This document shows, one piece after another, positions 8,436 to 18,003 of a DNA stretch of 64,000 nucleotides. Numbering within the stretch: the stretch's first letter is position 1; each line of letters opens with the position of its first letter. The position numbers and the translations under genes were made by a program. The DNA comes from Shimia sp. R10_1 (GTDB lineage Bacteria; Pseudomonadota; Alphaproteobacteria; Rhodobacterales; Rhodobacteraceae). The notes beneath the pieces were generated by a model. That model saw only the letters and a program-made list of their open reading frames with translations, was not told the DNA's origin and did no database searches. The stretch is from contig NZ_JAGHQX010000007.1 in the NCBI RefSeq assembly GCF_017744095.1, positions 124,001-188,000 on the forward strand, given 5' to 3'.

Positions 8436-11400
8436 CAGACTTCCACGCAGATCGCCCAGATAAACTTCGAGATCTAACACGTTGGAATCGTGCGGGTTTG
8501 TCACGTTTTGAATATGTTGATGGAGACGCTTCGGTCTGGTTGGAAGAGCTGCGGATTGCCCTGTTGGGGCACTATATGCGAGGGGCACCGGCAGAAACGC
8601 GCATGCCTGAAGCCTGGCGCGATGCGTTCTTGCGCGATCCGGTGGATTGGCCGGACGCCATGGCCGCCAAAGCGCAGGTCGTGTGGCAACGGCTCGCGCC
8701 TGAGCTGCCGCCTGTCCAAGACACGCGCGGGCGGCGGAATACGCGTTTGCTGGAGCAATACGACACACAAACCGAGGACTATGCCTGGGAAATCATGCGT
8801 GCCTTTGCGCGTGCGTCACATGTGCTGCTGGGCACATTGGATGCCTACACAAACGAAGGCTATCTGCGCACGGCCACACAATGGGACAATCTGCGCCGCC
8901 TTGCCAGTATGGTGAATTACCAGCCCACGCCCCCGGCCTCCGCAACCAGCACAGTCGCGTTGCAGCTGAAACAGGGGAGCGGGCTGGTTGAGATCGCGCC
9001 GGGGTTGGCGATGAAATACACGCCCGCGGAGGGCGGCGCGCCTCTGATCTTTGAGACACATGAAAAGATCGCAGCGCATCCGGATTTAAGTGCCGCTCGA
9101 ACCGAGGATTGGAACGTCAACGCAGAGCGGCTGTCTTTTGCGAGCGGTAAGGTAAAGGACGCCGGGCAAAATCCTCAAGGCATGCGCAGAGCGGAGACAC
9201 CGGAACCCGCACCACGGGCAATCACGTGGCACTGTCCCCAAAAACAGACATTGGCCCCCGGTGATCTGGTGGTGGTCTCAGATGGGGCTCTCGGTCATGC
9301 AAGCGTCATTGCCAAGGTGGCCCAGAATGAGGTGGAAGAGACCGCACGCGTTGTTCTGACAGATGTGCCAAGCGGCGACTTCACGCATCACAGCACGCGT
9401 TTGTGGCGCCAGCCATTGGATGTGCGCGTTGCGCTTCCAGAAACAAAGCCGAGCAAGAGCATCCTGAAAACGGACGCGTCATCCTATCTCGCGGGGGATC
9501 TTGTGCGGGTCACCTTTGGCCGCGAAACGGACACTTTCGAAGTGTTGGAAGCCAGTGGTGACGAACTGGTGGTGGATGCGGATCTTGCGGCCTATGCGGA
9601 TGTGCAGATCACACCAATGGTGGCGTATTCCGCGACCAAAGGCGACTACATCGCCGATGAAGCCATCACCACGATGTATTTTAAAATGCGGTCCGGGATA
9701 CGCGCGGTGGATGCCCGCGATCGTCGCAGTGTGCCCTATGCAAAATCCAACCAATTTGTGCCCGATGAAACACCGCGCGACGCCAAGGGCTATGTGATTG
9801 ATAAAACCATGCGCCCCACCAAGGTTGCGGTGAAGCCGGCCAAACCTGAGGTCTTGCCTGAGACACAGAAAAAGCTTGGCGCCAAAACGGTCTCTTTCGC
9901 CGGCAAACCGCCAAAGGGGTTGGCCGAGGGCGATTGGTTTGCCGTGCGGGATCTGACCAACAACAGTCTGAGTGCGCTGCAGGTCGCTGCGATGCGCGTA
10001 GGATCAGATGCGTATCACCTTGTGTTGTCGCGCGAACTGACGGCAGCACCAGAAGAGTCCGAGTTTCACGGTCCTCTGCAAGCTGCCTTGCCCGCGTTGA
10101 ACCATGATCGAAATCCCGAAGCCGCGTTGCAGGGCGGGCAGGTGACGCTTGAGGCCATCGCGCCAGAGGCAAGCCAGCTTGTGAAACCCGGGCGCAAGAT
10201 GATCATCACACGCACGCGGGCAGATCGCAGCGAGAGTCTCCTTGTGACGGTGGCTGAAGTGATCTCTCGCGCGGCTTCAAAACTTGAGATGGTGATCGAT
10301 CCGATTGATGCGGCGCGCGGCTGGGCCAAAGGTGACACCACATTCCAGCTGAACGCGGTAGAGATCAGCCATGGCGAAACAAAGGGGGCAAAGCTGCTTG
10401 GGTCGGGGGACGGCGAACGCTCTCGTCAGTCTTTTACATTTGCCATCAAAAATGTCAGCCTTGTGCCATCGGCGGTCTCAGAAACCGGGGTTGTGCCCGC
10501 GCTGGATGTGGTTGTTGATGATACGCTCTGGCGCTATCGCGACTACATCGACGCAAGTGCCGAAGGCACGCGCGCTTGGTCAACCACATTGCAGGATGAC
10601 GGCACCCTCGTTGTCCATTTCAGGCGGCGTTTGGTGACGGGGCAAAACAATATTCGGATCCTGCGCCATCGTGTCGGCGCCGGTGTCATCGGCTCCAACA
10701 TTCCAGCGTTTTCTTTTGAAAAACCATTGAAGAAAGATCGCTTTGTCGAGGCGATCGTGCAGCCGTTTCCAACCGCAGGCGGGGCCGACAGAGAACCGGT
10801 TTCCAAATTGCGTGTGTCAGCGCCCGCCCGGCTGTCCGCCAATGGCCGTGCGGTGTCTTTGCAGGATTTTGAAGGTCTTGCTGTGCGACACGCCTCTGTT
10901 CTTCAGGCGCATGCAGAAGAGCGCCCCGCGCCGGGTGCCACACGTATGGTTCAGCTTACGTTGGCACCTGTTGGGGGCGGAGCAATCACGCAGACGCTTG
11001 AGAATGATCTGCGTGCTGCGATTTTGGGAAAGGCGGTGCCGGGCACGTCTCTCTTCTTCAAACCCTATGAAACGCTGCCGCTGAACATCGGCGTGCGCGT
11101 GCGGGCCGATCTGACAGTGCACGACCGGAGTGAACTGAAAGCGGCGGCAGAAGAGAAATTGACGCAAACCTTTTCCATTGAGGCCCGTCGCTTCGGACAA
11201 ACGACCTATGTTTCAGAAGTCTTGGCCGCGCTCGAAACTGTGGCAGGAATTGAGACTGCGCTGACCACCCGTTTTGATCTGGGGGATGCTTACGATCTGT
11301 TGAAACCAAAACCGGCGCATTTCACACGGCCCTGGCCGCGAAATGTCGCAACGCGAGATGGCGCCGTGGCCGCGATTTACGCAACCGATCATCAGATCGC

Positions 11401-11458
11401 ATTTCTCCCGCCGGGTGACGCTACGCGCATCGCCGTTGTTGTGGAGGATATCCGATGA
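8432..11458 (+). CDS. Putative baseplate assembly protein, large (Afp11-like)
   Basis: 1008 aa. The N-terminus (FEYVDGDASVWLEELRIALL, TNEGYLRTATQWDNLRRLASMV, then NYQPTPPASATSTVAL) and C-terminus (LSANGRAVSLQDFEGLAVRHASV, then FFKPYETLPLNIGVRVRADL) fit the long 'putative baseplate assembly protein' family (TIGR02243-like) found in eCIS and phage-tail-like clusters. It is a wedge component equivalent to gp6 or gpJ. The middle third (about residues 250-620) is an inserted beta-rich part with poor similarity to anything I recognise. Coupled by ATGA overlaps on both sides. Confidence 0.85.
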   Translation: MTDFHADRPDKLRDLTRWNRAGLSRFEYVDGDASVWLEELRIALLGHYMRGAPAETRMPEAWRDAFLRDPVDWPDAMAAKAQVVWQRLAPELPPVQDTRGRRNTRLLEQYDTQTEDYAWEIMRAFARASHVLLGTLDAYTNEGYLRTATQWDNLRRLASMVNYQPTPPASATSTVALQLKQGSGLVEIAPGLAMKYTPAEGGAPLIFETHEKIAAHPDLSAARTEDWNVNAERLSFASGKVKDAGQNPQGMRRAETPEPAPRAITWHCPQKQTLAPGDLVVVSDGALGHASVIAKVAQNEVEETARVVLTDVPSGDFTHHSTRLWRQPLDVRVALPETKPSKSILKTDASSYLAGDLVRVTFGRETDTFEVLEASGDELVVDADLAAYADVQITPMVAYSATKGDYIADEAITTMYFKMRSGIRAVDARDRRSVPYAKSNQFVPDETPRDAKGYVIDKTMRPTKVAVKPAKPEVLPETQKKLGAKTVSFAGKPPKGLAEGDWFAVRDLTNNSLSALQVAAMRVGSDAYHLVLSRELTAAPEESEFHGPLQAALPALNHDRNPEAALQGGQVTLEAIAPEASQLVKPGRKMIITRTRADRSESLLVTVAEVISRAASKLEMVIDPIDAARGWAKGDTTFQLNAVEISHGETKGAKLLGSGDGERSRQSFTFAIKNVSLVPSAVSETGVVPALDVVVDDTLWRYRDYIDASAEGTRAWSTTLQDDGTLVVHFRRRLVTGQNNIRILRHRVGAGVIGSNIPAFSFEKPLKKDRFVEAIVQPFPTAGGADREPVSKLRVSAPARLSANGRAVSLQDFEGLAVRHASVLQAHAEERPAPGATRMVQLTLAPVGGGAITQTLENDLRAAILGKAVPGTSLFFKPYETLPLNIGVRVRADLTVHDRSELKAAAEEKLTQTFSIEARRFGQTTYVSEVLAALETVAGIETALTTRFDLGDAYDLLKPKPAHFTRPWPRNVATRDGAVAAIYATDHQIAFLPPGDATRIAVVVEDIR

Positions 11459-13122
11459 ATTACCCGGAAGATGCGCTCACCCGCGCGGGTCATCTGCTCT
11501 ATAAAGAGTTGCCTGAAGAGTATCGGTATCGCGATGTCGCCCCCGCCGCAGGTGAACTCGGCGATTTAGAAGCCTACCTGCATGGATTTGGCCATTTGCT
11601 TGATCTGATCCGCCATACGACTGAGCAGGCTTATGCGGATGCTTTTGCGGAGCAGGCGGACAATGGGTATGAAATTCAGCCGTGGTTGATCCCCTATCTC
11701 GCAGAGCTGGTGGGGGCAGAGCTTCAGGCCCCAGACCCGCAGGCGCGGATTGAAGAGCTCAACAACGCGGTTGGCTGGTCAAAATCCAAAGGGACGCTGC
11801 GCAATGTCGACAGCGTCGGGGATGTGGTGACGGGTGCGGAAACCGTTGTCCGCGAGGGCTGGCGGCTTACCTTGGTTACGCCCCGCATGAACTTGCCTCC
11901 GTTTTCCGTCCCAGACGTGGACGCAGAGGATGACCTATTGGGGCGCACGCCCGCGCCATTGGGTTGTCCGGACTTGCGCAAACTCGATCGGGCGGTTGTT
12001 GACCCGCAGGGCGGGAATCCTCTGTTCCGACTGCGCTATCCTGTGCGAGACGCAGAAGGGATCAGCAAAGGGGAAGAGACAGTTTTTTGGGCCTCTCGGG
12101 CGCGTGGCGGCGCCCCGTGCTTTCCTGGAGCTTACGATGATTTTTCAGCGCGAACACCGGATCTGCGCGATGCTGGTGATACGGCCTCACTGGGCCCACA
12201 TCCGCGCCGCACGCGCATTCATATGCGCCCGCCAGATGGGTTCTTTGCGCCAGGGCTGAGAGTGGTCAACTTTGACAAAGATGATCCGAACCGTTTGAGT
12301 TTTGACGCTGGCGCGCTCCGCAAAACCTATCGCCCGCGTGACATTTTGGAGCGCGCCGGGCACGTGGATGCGCCGGTGCCAGATCGGCTTGTGGTGCAGC
12401 TCAACTATGATCTCGCCATCCGCAAGGGCAATGATATCCGCTTTGAGAACATTCTGTTTGTCACGCATCCCAATGCAACCGAACCGGCGCGCCTGCGGGT
12501 GCTGTCAGGGGGGAAGCTCACGCTGCACCGATGTGCCGCCGAAGTGGTGAGCGTGGCCAAGCCGCCAAATGACGAAGATATTCCTTTTATTGCCACCGAC
12601 AGCATTTTTGAAACGATTGTTGCGCCTGCAGCGGCCGCCGAACTTGTCTATTGCACCGTTATGGGGGCGCTTGATCTGATGCGTCTGAACGCGTCGGACT
12701 GTCTATTGCACGATCTGGGTGACACCATCCGCTGTGACGATCAAAGCTGTATTCGATACTCGCGCCTCACCGCGCCAGATGGCGATGCGACGTGCTTCGT
12801 GAAAGACGCGCCAGTCAACACAGATATCGTGCCACGGTTTTTGCACCGTTGGCTGCGGGAGGACAGTGGCGATTGCGTGTTGCGCAGGCCGGTATTCGGT
12901 GAGCCGGGCTATGGCGTTCTGGACACGACCACATCGCCGCGGATCATCCACGGCGCAGAAGATGAGGGCGAAATGGGTGCGTACCACCATCGCTTCTTCG
13001 CGGCTTCTTTCGCCGCTTTGGAAAAGAAACTCACCAGTTATCTGCCGCTCGGACAGGAGATCGCCCTGTCATACGATCCGCATTTGTCCCTGAAGCCACC
13101 GATCCTGTCGGATGGTTCGTAA
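11455..13122 (+). CDS. Phage tail protein I-like baseplate protein (Afp12-like)
   Basis: 555 aa. The N-terminal 170 residues match the tail protein I family: LLYKELPEEYR, QAYADAFAEQADNGYEI, WLIPYLAELVGAEL, then a WSKSKGTLRNVDSV helix. In Afp/PVC particles the corresponding protein (gp7/gpI) joins wedges to fibres. From residue about 180 on the protein is an extended beta-rich segment of unknown role, possibly specific to this eCIS lineage. Stop at 13122, then a 26-base gap with a clear ribosome site (TTAGGAGA) for the next gene, the first real gap in the operon. Confidence 0.82.
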   Translation: MNYPEDALTRAGHLLYKELPEEYRYRDVAPAAGELGDLEAYLHGFGHLLDLIRHTTEQAYADAFAEQADNGYEIQPWLIPYLAELVGAELQAPDPQARIEELNNAVGWSKSKGTLRNVDSVGDVVTGAETVVREGWRLTLVTPRMNLPPFSVPDVDAEDDLLGRTPAPLGCPDLRKLDRAVVDPQGGNPLFRLRYPVRDAEGISKGEETVFWASRARGGAPCFPGAYDDFSARTPDLRDAGDTASLGPHPRRTRIHMRPPDGFFAPGLRVVNFDKDDPNRLSFDAGALRKTYRPRDILERAGHVDAPVPDRLVVQLNYDLAIRKGNDIRFENILFVTHPNATEPARLRVLSGGKLTLHRCAAEVVSVAKPPNDEDIPFIATDSIFETIVAPAAAAELVYCTVMGALDLMRLNASDCLLHDLGDTIRCDDQSCIRYSRLTAPDGDATCFVKDAPVNTDIVPRFLHRWLREDSGDCVLRRPVFGEPGYGVLDTTTSPRIIHGAEDEGEMGAYHHRFFAASFAALEKKLTSYLPLGQEIALSYDPHLSLKPPILSDGS

Positions 13123-13148
13123 GTTATTTCAGTTAGGAGATTTTTGCC

Positions 13149-16100
13149 ATGAAGGGTTCCAATTCAAGGCTCTCCCATAAAGCCGAAAACCGGTTTTCCA
13201 ATGTTGCGCATATTCAAGGGGGCATGGTCACCGACAGTGATCTGACGGCGGCTGCGCAGATCCATCAAGCCCGCGATGAGGCACAGAATGCAGTCACGCT
13301 TTGGTCTGGTTGCCCCGCCCGCGATGGGGCTGTTGCGATCGACGAAACCGGGCGTGCGCGGCTGAAACCGGGCTGGATTGTTGCACAGGGCAAACAGGGG
13401 TGGCTGGCGCAGGCGGAAGGGGCTGAACAGCCCTTGCCGCAGGACCAAGCAGATCTGCCCTTGGGCGCGCCAATGATGAACCGTCCTGCCTTGGTATATG
13501 CTGATCTTTGGGAGCGGCCGATTTTTGCAGCGCAAGACCGTGCATTGACGGATCCGGGGCTGCATGGGGCCGAAACTTCTTACCGCACCCGGACGATGGT
13601 GCAGATCAAAACACTGCCTTTGGCGGATGAGGCAGCGCTCGCCAAAGCGCTGCAGGCGCTCGAAGACAATACGGGTGTCTTCGCGCGTAGCGGGGATGCA
13701 GAAGCGACCATTGTTTCCCGCAGTACCGAAATCGCCACAGATGAGTGTGATCCTTGTGCGGACCAAATCGATATAACGCCGGTCGTCCCAAACGCTCTTT
13801 TTAGATTTGAAATCATATCTGTAGAGCGCGAAGATAATGTGGCTAGGCGCTTGGTTGTGGCGTGGTCCGTGGAAAATGCGGCCGCCATCATGCCCGTCAG
13901 CGCGCTTGACGATATTTCCGCGCGCGATGCGTTTGCTCGCCCCGGCGCGGTGTATGAATTTTATTCAGAAGCGACCGAGGCGCATATTGGGCGTTTTGTC
14001 GGCATGACACCCGAGCGCCCGGTGATGACGGATGTGTTGTTTCCCGCACCTGCCGCAGGCACCGCAAATGGCGGCGATCCTTATGCGTTTGTGCGGCGTT
14101 GGGATGGGTTTGCAGAGATTGATTTGATCAGCCGCAACGTGACCAACACGGGCACGGGCAGTGTCACCGTCGGTGAGGCGCAGCTGACCCTCAATTGGGA
14201 TGCTTTCGCACTGAACCTGGCGACCAAAGACAACCAGATGCTGGCAGGGGATTACTGGCTGGTGGAGCTGCGCCGCTTTGCGAGTGAAGAAGAACGCGTG
14301 CGGCTGGTAAGCGCCTTGCCTCTCGGTGTTGACCATCATTTCTGCCCGCTGTTTCGCATTTCAGATGATGGCACCTCCGAGCCATTGACAGATGAAGAAA
14401 AACGCCGGCTGAGCTTTCCAACACTCAGCGACATTCCTGCAAGCCATGTGCGCTTTGCCCCTGAGTGTCCGCCGCTGTTTCACGATGCGAAAAACGTGCA
14501 GGAAGCGCTGAACGCGCTGTGCGATCTTGATGCCACCGAAGTGGCGTTTGACCCGGGAGAGAATTGCCCGCGGTTTGAAGGTGCAAACACCGTTGATGCG
14601 GCGCTCAAGCGGATGTGTCAGTTCCAAGACGACAGCGCGACAACCCGTCTGCTGCGCCTGATGATGGATTGGGGGGTCATATGTGGTGTGTCGCTCAATC
14701 AGGAAGAGCGCACTAAAATTTCATGGACTGGCGGCACGGTTCTGGATCGGGCAGGGCGGTTGATTGAAGTCCCAGATGGGGCGTTTGATCTGTCAGAGTT
14801 GGATGAAGAACATATCCTGAGCGATATCGCTGACACGATGGAAAAAGAGGGGGAGCTTTGCCTTTCTGTCGCGGCAGAGAAAGACGGGCAGCTTGGGCTT
14901 TATGTTTCTGATCGGCGCACAGCGTTTGGCCCGACGGATCGCACGTTTTCGCAAGCGGTGCAGGCCTGCCTTGATGGCAAGAAGCGCGTAGATTTTGGGG
15001 ATTTCTTTCGGCCTCTCACACCTGCTGACAGCAAGGTTGTGGAGGGGATGGTGCAGGTCTGGGCCAATCGTAAGACGCTGTCTGGCGCGGTGCCGATGAC
15101 AGAAGCCGAAGAACAGGTTGCGCAGGCATTCAACAAGACGCTGTTGGCAGATTACAAAGCCAAAGTCAGCCCCGAGCGTGGCGCGACAATCGACAAGCTG
15201 ATCTCTTTGGCTGAGATCAAATACAATCCTGAAAGCTTGCGCGGTGCCAACCGCGATCTCGTGCGGATGCAGCGCGAAAGCGCCAAACTTGGCATTATTG
15301 CTAACTCCGAAGAAGAGGACCGGCGCGCATGTGAGTGCAAAAATGGTCTGGTGCCCTGCCCACCTGACGCAGGCGATATGCCCCATCTGGTGCCCATCGG
15401 CTGTTTCAGAACCGATCCAACAGGGGCTGGCAAGATCACCAATATGCAGGAGCTTTGCCACTTTTGTTGCCGAAAGCAATCGCTGAACTGGCGATCACAT
15501 CGCTATTATTTTGGTGAAAGCCTTGAAGAGCGCTTTGCTGTGTTGTCCAAACAATGCTGTGACACCAAAGAGCCGCCTTCCGGAGACTTTGACGATTGGC
15601 TGGATGACTGGGACTCAGGTATTTTCAAACCATATCCAATGCCCCAGCCCTTGCCGCACCCATTGCCAAAGCCTGATCCACTGTGGCCCCCCAAAGTGCC
15701 GCCTGATTTTGGCGGAACTTTCCCGCCTGTGATAGGTGGCGGGCCGCTGCCGCGACCTGGCCTTGTGACGCCTTTGCCGGGCAAAGATTTCACCAATATC
15801 GTAAACATTGACACCCTGCCGCCGGCCCGCGCCGAGGAAAGCTTGGTCGGCAACGGCTTCACGGTGGTGGACACCATCGATCTGGATGAGGATGTAAACC
15901 CGCTGACCAAGCTTGAAGAGCTGGGTCTGAAAGGCGGCGTGCGGTCTGGCAAGGACATCGGAGAGCCGGGTGATCGTGTTGCGATGCTGGTGCGGGGTGG
16001 CAAGACGGTGGACTATGTTGTCGTAGAAAAGGGCAATGGTCGCCTGCCGTTTGAAACCGATACGGAACTGACCGCACGCGTGACAAAGGCGCTGAAAGAG

Positions 16101-16682
16101 ATTGAGCAGCCGGCAGACAAGACGGGCAAACAGGCCGGTTTCGCACCAGCCCCAGCCACGCCGCCCGCAGTCGCCAGCGTTGATCTCAGTGCTGCCGATG
16201 CCATGCGTGCCGCGTTGGAAGAAGAGCGCACACGTGCAGAAAGCAGCGTGCGTGAGCTGATTGCAACGCGGGAGGCGCTCAGCGCGGATGTGACGACCCT
16301 GCGTGCGGATATCGACACACTCACCAAGGCGCGCGAAGAGGCCGCGGTCGACATTGAACGTTCCCGCAATGAATTTGCCGCGATTGAGGCCAGCAAAGCC
16401 GCCAGTCTACGGGAGTTGTCTGAAGCGATCAGCGGGCTGGAAATCGCGAAGAAGGATGCCGAGGAAGCAGGGCGTTCGATCCGGTCAGAACAGCCCGCCC
16501 GCACGCTTCTGGGGCGCGATGACAATGCGCTTCGTGTGTTTGAGGAAAACGGCCTGCTGTCTGTCGGGGACATTGCCAATTCAAACACAAATCGACTTTC
16601 CGCCATCATTCGCCGTGCAGGCATGAACATCTCGGCAAGTGATCTGAAGCTTAAGGCAACCGATGTGATCAACCGCCGCTAG
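13149..16682 (+). CDS. DUF6519-like multidomain eCIS protein with Cys cluster and coiled coil
   Basis: 1177 aa, unknown function. The N-terminus (MKGSNSRLSHKAENRFSNV, then HIQGGMVTDSDLTAAAQ) resembles the opening of DUF6519 proteins seen in eCIS loci. Further on lie a beta-rich body (to about residue 720), a Cys-rich patch at about 727-810 (CEC, CxxCC and CC groups, probably metal-binding), a Pro-rich linker at about 825-880, a small mixed domain, and a heptad-like coiled coil at about 1015-1115. The last 60 residues (ALRVFEENGLLSVGDI to TDVINRR) look like a helix-hairpin-helix unit. Position after the tail protein I gene suggests a fibre, collar or cargo-adaptor part. Ribosome site AGGAG upstream supports the ATG at 13149. 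Confidence 0.72.
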   Translation: MKGSNSRLSHKAENRFSNVAHIQGGMVTDSDLTAAAQIHQARDEAQNAVTLWSGCPARDGAVAIDETGRARLKPGWIVAQGKQGWLAQAEGAEQPLPQDQADLPLGAPMMNRPALVYADLWERPIFAAQDRALTDPGLHGAETSYRTRTMVQIKTLPLADEAALAKALQALEDNTGVFARSGDAEATIVSRSTEIATDECDPCADQIDITPVVPNALFRFEIISVEREDNVARRLVVAWSVENAAAIMPVSALDDISARDAFARPGAVYEFYSEATEAHIGRFVGMTPERPVMTDVLFPAPAAGTANGGDPYAFVRRWDGFAEIDLISRNVTNTGTGSVTVGEAQLTLNWDAFALNLATKDNQMLAGDYWLVELRRFASEEERVRLVSALPLGVDHHFCPLFRISDDGTSEPLTDEEKRRLSFPTLSDIPASHVRFAPECPPLFHDAKNVQEALNALCDLDATEVAFDPGENCPRFEGANTVDAALKRMCQFQDDSATTRLLRLMMDWGVICGVSLNQEERTKISWTGGTVLDRAGRLIEVPDGAFDLSELDEEHILSDIADTMEKEGELCLSVAAEKDGQLGLYVSDRRTAFGPTDRTFSQAVQACLDGKKRVDFGDFFRPLTPADSKVVEGMVQVWANRKTLSGAVPMTEAEEQVAQAFNKTLLADYKAKVSPERGATIDKLISLAEIKYNPESLRGANRDLVRMQRESAKLGIIANSEEEDRRACECKNGLVPCPPDAGDMPHLVPIGCFRTDPTGAGKITNMQELCHFCCRKQSLNWRSHRYYFGESLEERFAVLSKQCCDTKEPPSGDFDDWLDDWDSGIFKPYPMPQPLPHPLPKPDPLWPPKVPPDFGGTFPPVIGGGPLPRPGLVTPLPGKDFTNIVNIDTLPPARAEESLVGNGFTVVDTIDLDEDVNPLTKLEELGLKGGVRSGKDIGEPGDRVAMLVRGGKTVDYVVVEKGNGRLPFETDTELTARVTKALKEIEQPADKTGKQAGFAPAPATPPAVASVDLSAADAMRAALEEERTRAESSVRELIATREALSADVTTLRADIDTLTKAREEAAVDIERSRNEFAAIEASKAASLRELSEAISGLEIAKKDAEEAGRSIRSEQPARTLLGRDDNALRVFEENGLLSVGDIANSNTNRLSAIIRRAGMNISASDLKLKATDVINRR

Positions 16683-16692
16683 GAGGTCGGAC

Positions 16693-18003
16693 ATGGCACT
16701 CAAACGGAAGGTCAAACGTCGTGCACGTCGCAAAGCCCCTTCGGTGCGCAAGATTGGGGCAGGGTCGATCATGGTGGGGGGCGCGCAAAATGCAGCTGAA
16801 ACAGACGCGCAGATGATGGTCGCCGGGGCAGCGACACACCGCCCCAAGGGCGTCACCTCTCCGGCTCCGATACTGCAACGCAAGGCAGATGTTGTGACAC
16901 CGCGGACTGCGCCGGCACCCACCCCAGCCCCCGCGCCTCAGGTTGCAGAGGGCGCCATTCGCAAATTTGGCGCAGGGCGGGCGCTTTCCAAGACGGAACG
17001 GGCACGGTTTGAACCGCAGTTTGACGCCGATCTCAGTGCCGTGCGGGTGCATGAGGGCGCGCAGGCGGACACAGCCACGCGGGCGCTGGATGCGCGCGCC
17101 TTTGCGCTGGGATCAGACATTGCACTTTCAGCGGGCGCGGCAACCCCGGCAACACTGGCGCATGAAATCGCGCATGTGGTTTCCGCCGGTGACGGCTATC
17201 TTCGGCGCGAGTTGATCCGCCAGCCGCCCGGACGCGAAGAAGAGCCTGATCCGCTCACGCCCGCTGAAACGGCGGCGGCGGTCACCTACAACCAACAAAG
17301 GTTTGATCAGACCTCAACTGAGGCGCTTCTCGATATCATCGGCGGGGCGGGGCGCACCGAATTTGCGCCGGAGCATGTGCCTGAAATTCAAAACTGGCAG
17401 GCTGATTTTCGATTGCCCACAGATGGCAAAGTTGGTCTGCGCACCGTCGAGCCGATTGGCAAAGAGATGATTGCCGCTGGCATGCGCAATCCGGTGATCC
17501 AGTTCATTATAGACGCCCACAATTTTGATACCTCCAACGTGTCATCGATCACCTACGACCGCACGCTGTCCCCTGCAAATGCGTCGACCTCTCCCAATTG
17601 GGGCGGCGCTTCAGACATCCGTGTGTCTCCCATTGGGTTTCGGCAGGGCTGGCGTGGGCTCGTGCACACCATTCGCCACGAAATTGTGCACGCAGATCAG
17701 GTGGCAGGCATGGCCGCACCGGCCAATATCGAAGATGTGCGCCCGATCATGGAGTTTCAGGCCGAAACCACGGAAATTCTCTCGCAGGGCATGTTGTTGG
17801 AAGGCATGGGGGGGCTTTTCAACGATGCGGCGCGTGCGTTTAATTTCTGGGGTCTGATGTCGATTGCAGAAAAACGCGCCGAATGGCCGAATTTTCAACG
17901 CGTCAGGGATGAGTTGAAGCGCCGCTTTGATGCCTCGTCTGCGGCCACACAGGCGCGCCATCAGGCCGTGATGGACAATTTCACTGGCGAAGCTGCGCCA
18001 TGA
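16693..18003 (+). CDS. DUF4157 protein with second HExxH site, probable metallopeptidase cargo
   Basis: 436 aa. The N-terminal 60 residues are very basic. The DUF4157 core follows (about 95-165: LSKTERARFEPQFDADLSAV, RVHEGAQAD, then LAHEIAHVVSAG), the domain most often linked to eCIS cargo. Residues about 195-265 include NWQADFRLPTDGKVGLRTVEP, like a peptidoglycan-binding-1 fold. A second zinc-site motif, HEIVH (His329, Glu330, His333), is followed by EFQAETTEIL as a possible third ligand, which suggests a gluzincin-type peptidase. A strong AGGAGG site at 16681-16686 overlaps the stop of the previous gene. I infer a toxin or effector loaded into the particle. The substrate is unknown. Confidence 0.75.
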   Translation: MALKRKVKRRARRKAPSVRKIGAGSIMVGGAQNAAETDAQMMVAGAATHRPKGVTSPAPILQRKADVVTPRTAPAPTPAPAPQVAEGAIRKFGAGRALSKTERARFEPQFDADLSAVRVHEGAQADTATRALDARAFALGSDIALSAGAATPATLAHEIAHVVSAGDGYLRRELIRQPPGREEEPDPLTPAETAAAVTYNQQRFDQTSTEALLDIIGGAGRTEFAPEHVPEIQNWQADFRLPTDGKVGLRTVEPIGKEMIAAGMRNPVIQFIIDAHNFDTSNVSSITYDRTLSPANASTSPNWGGASDIRVSPIGFRQGWRGLVHTIRHEIVHADQVAGMAAPANIEDVRPIMEFQAETTEILSQGMLLEGMGGLFNDAARAFNFWGLMSIAEKRAEWPNFQRVRDELKRRFDASSAATQARHQAVMDNFTGEAAP

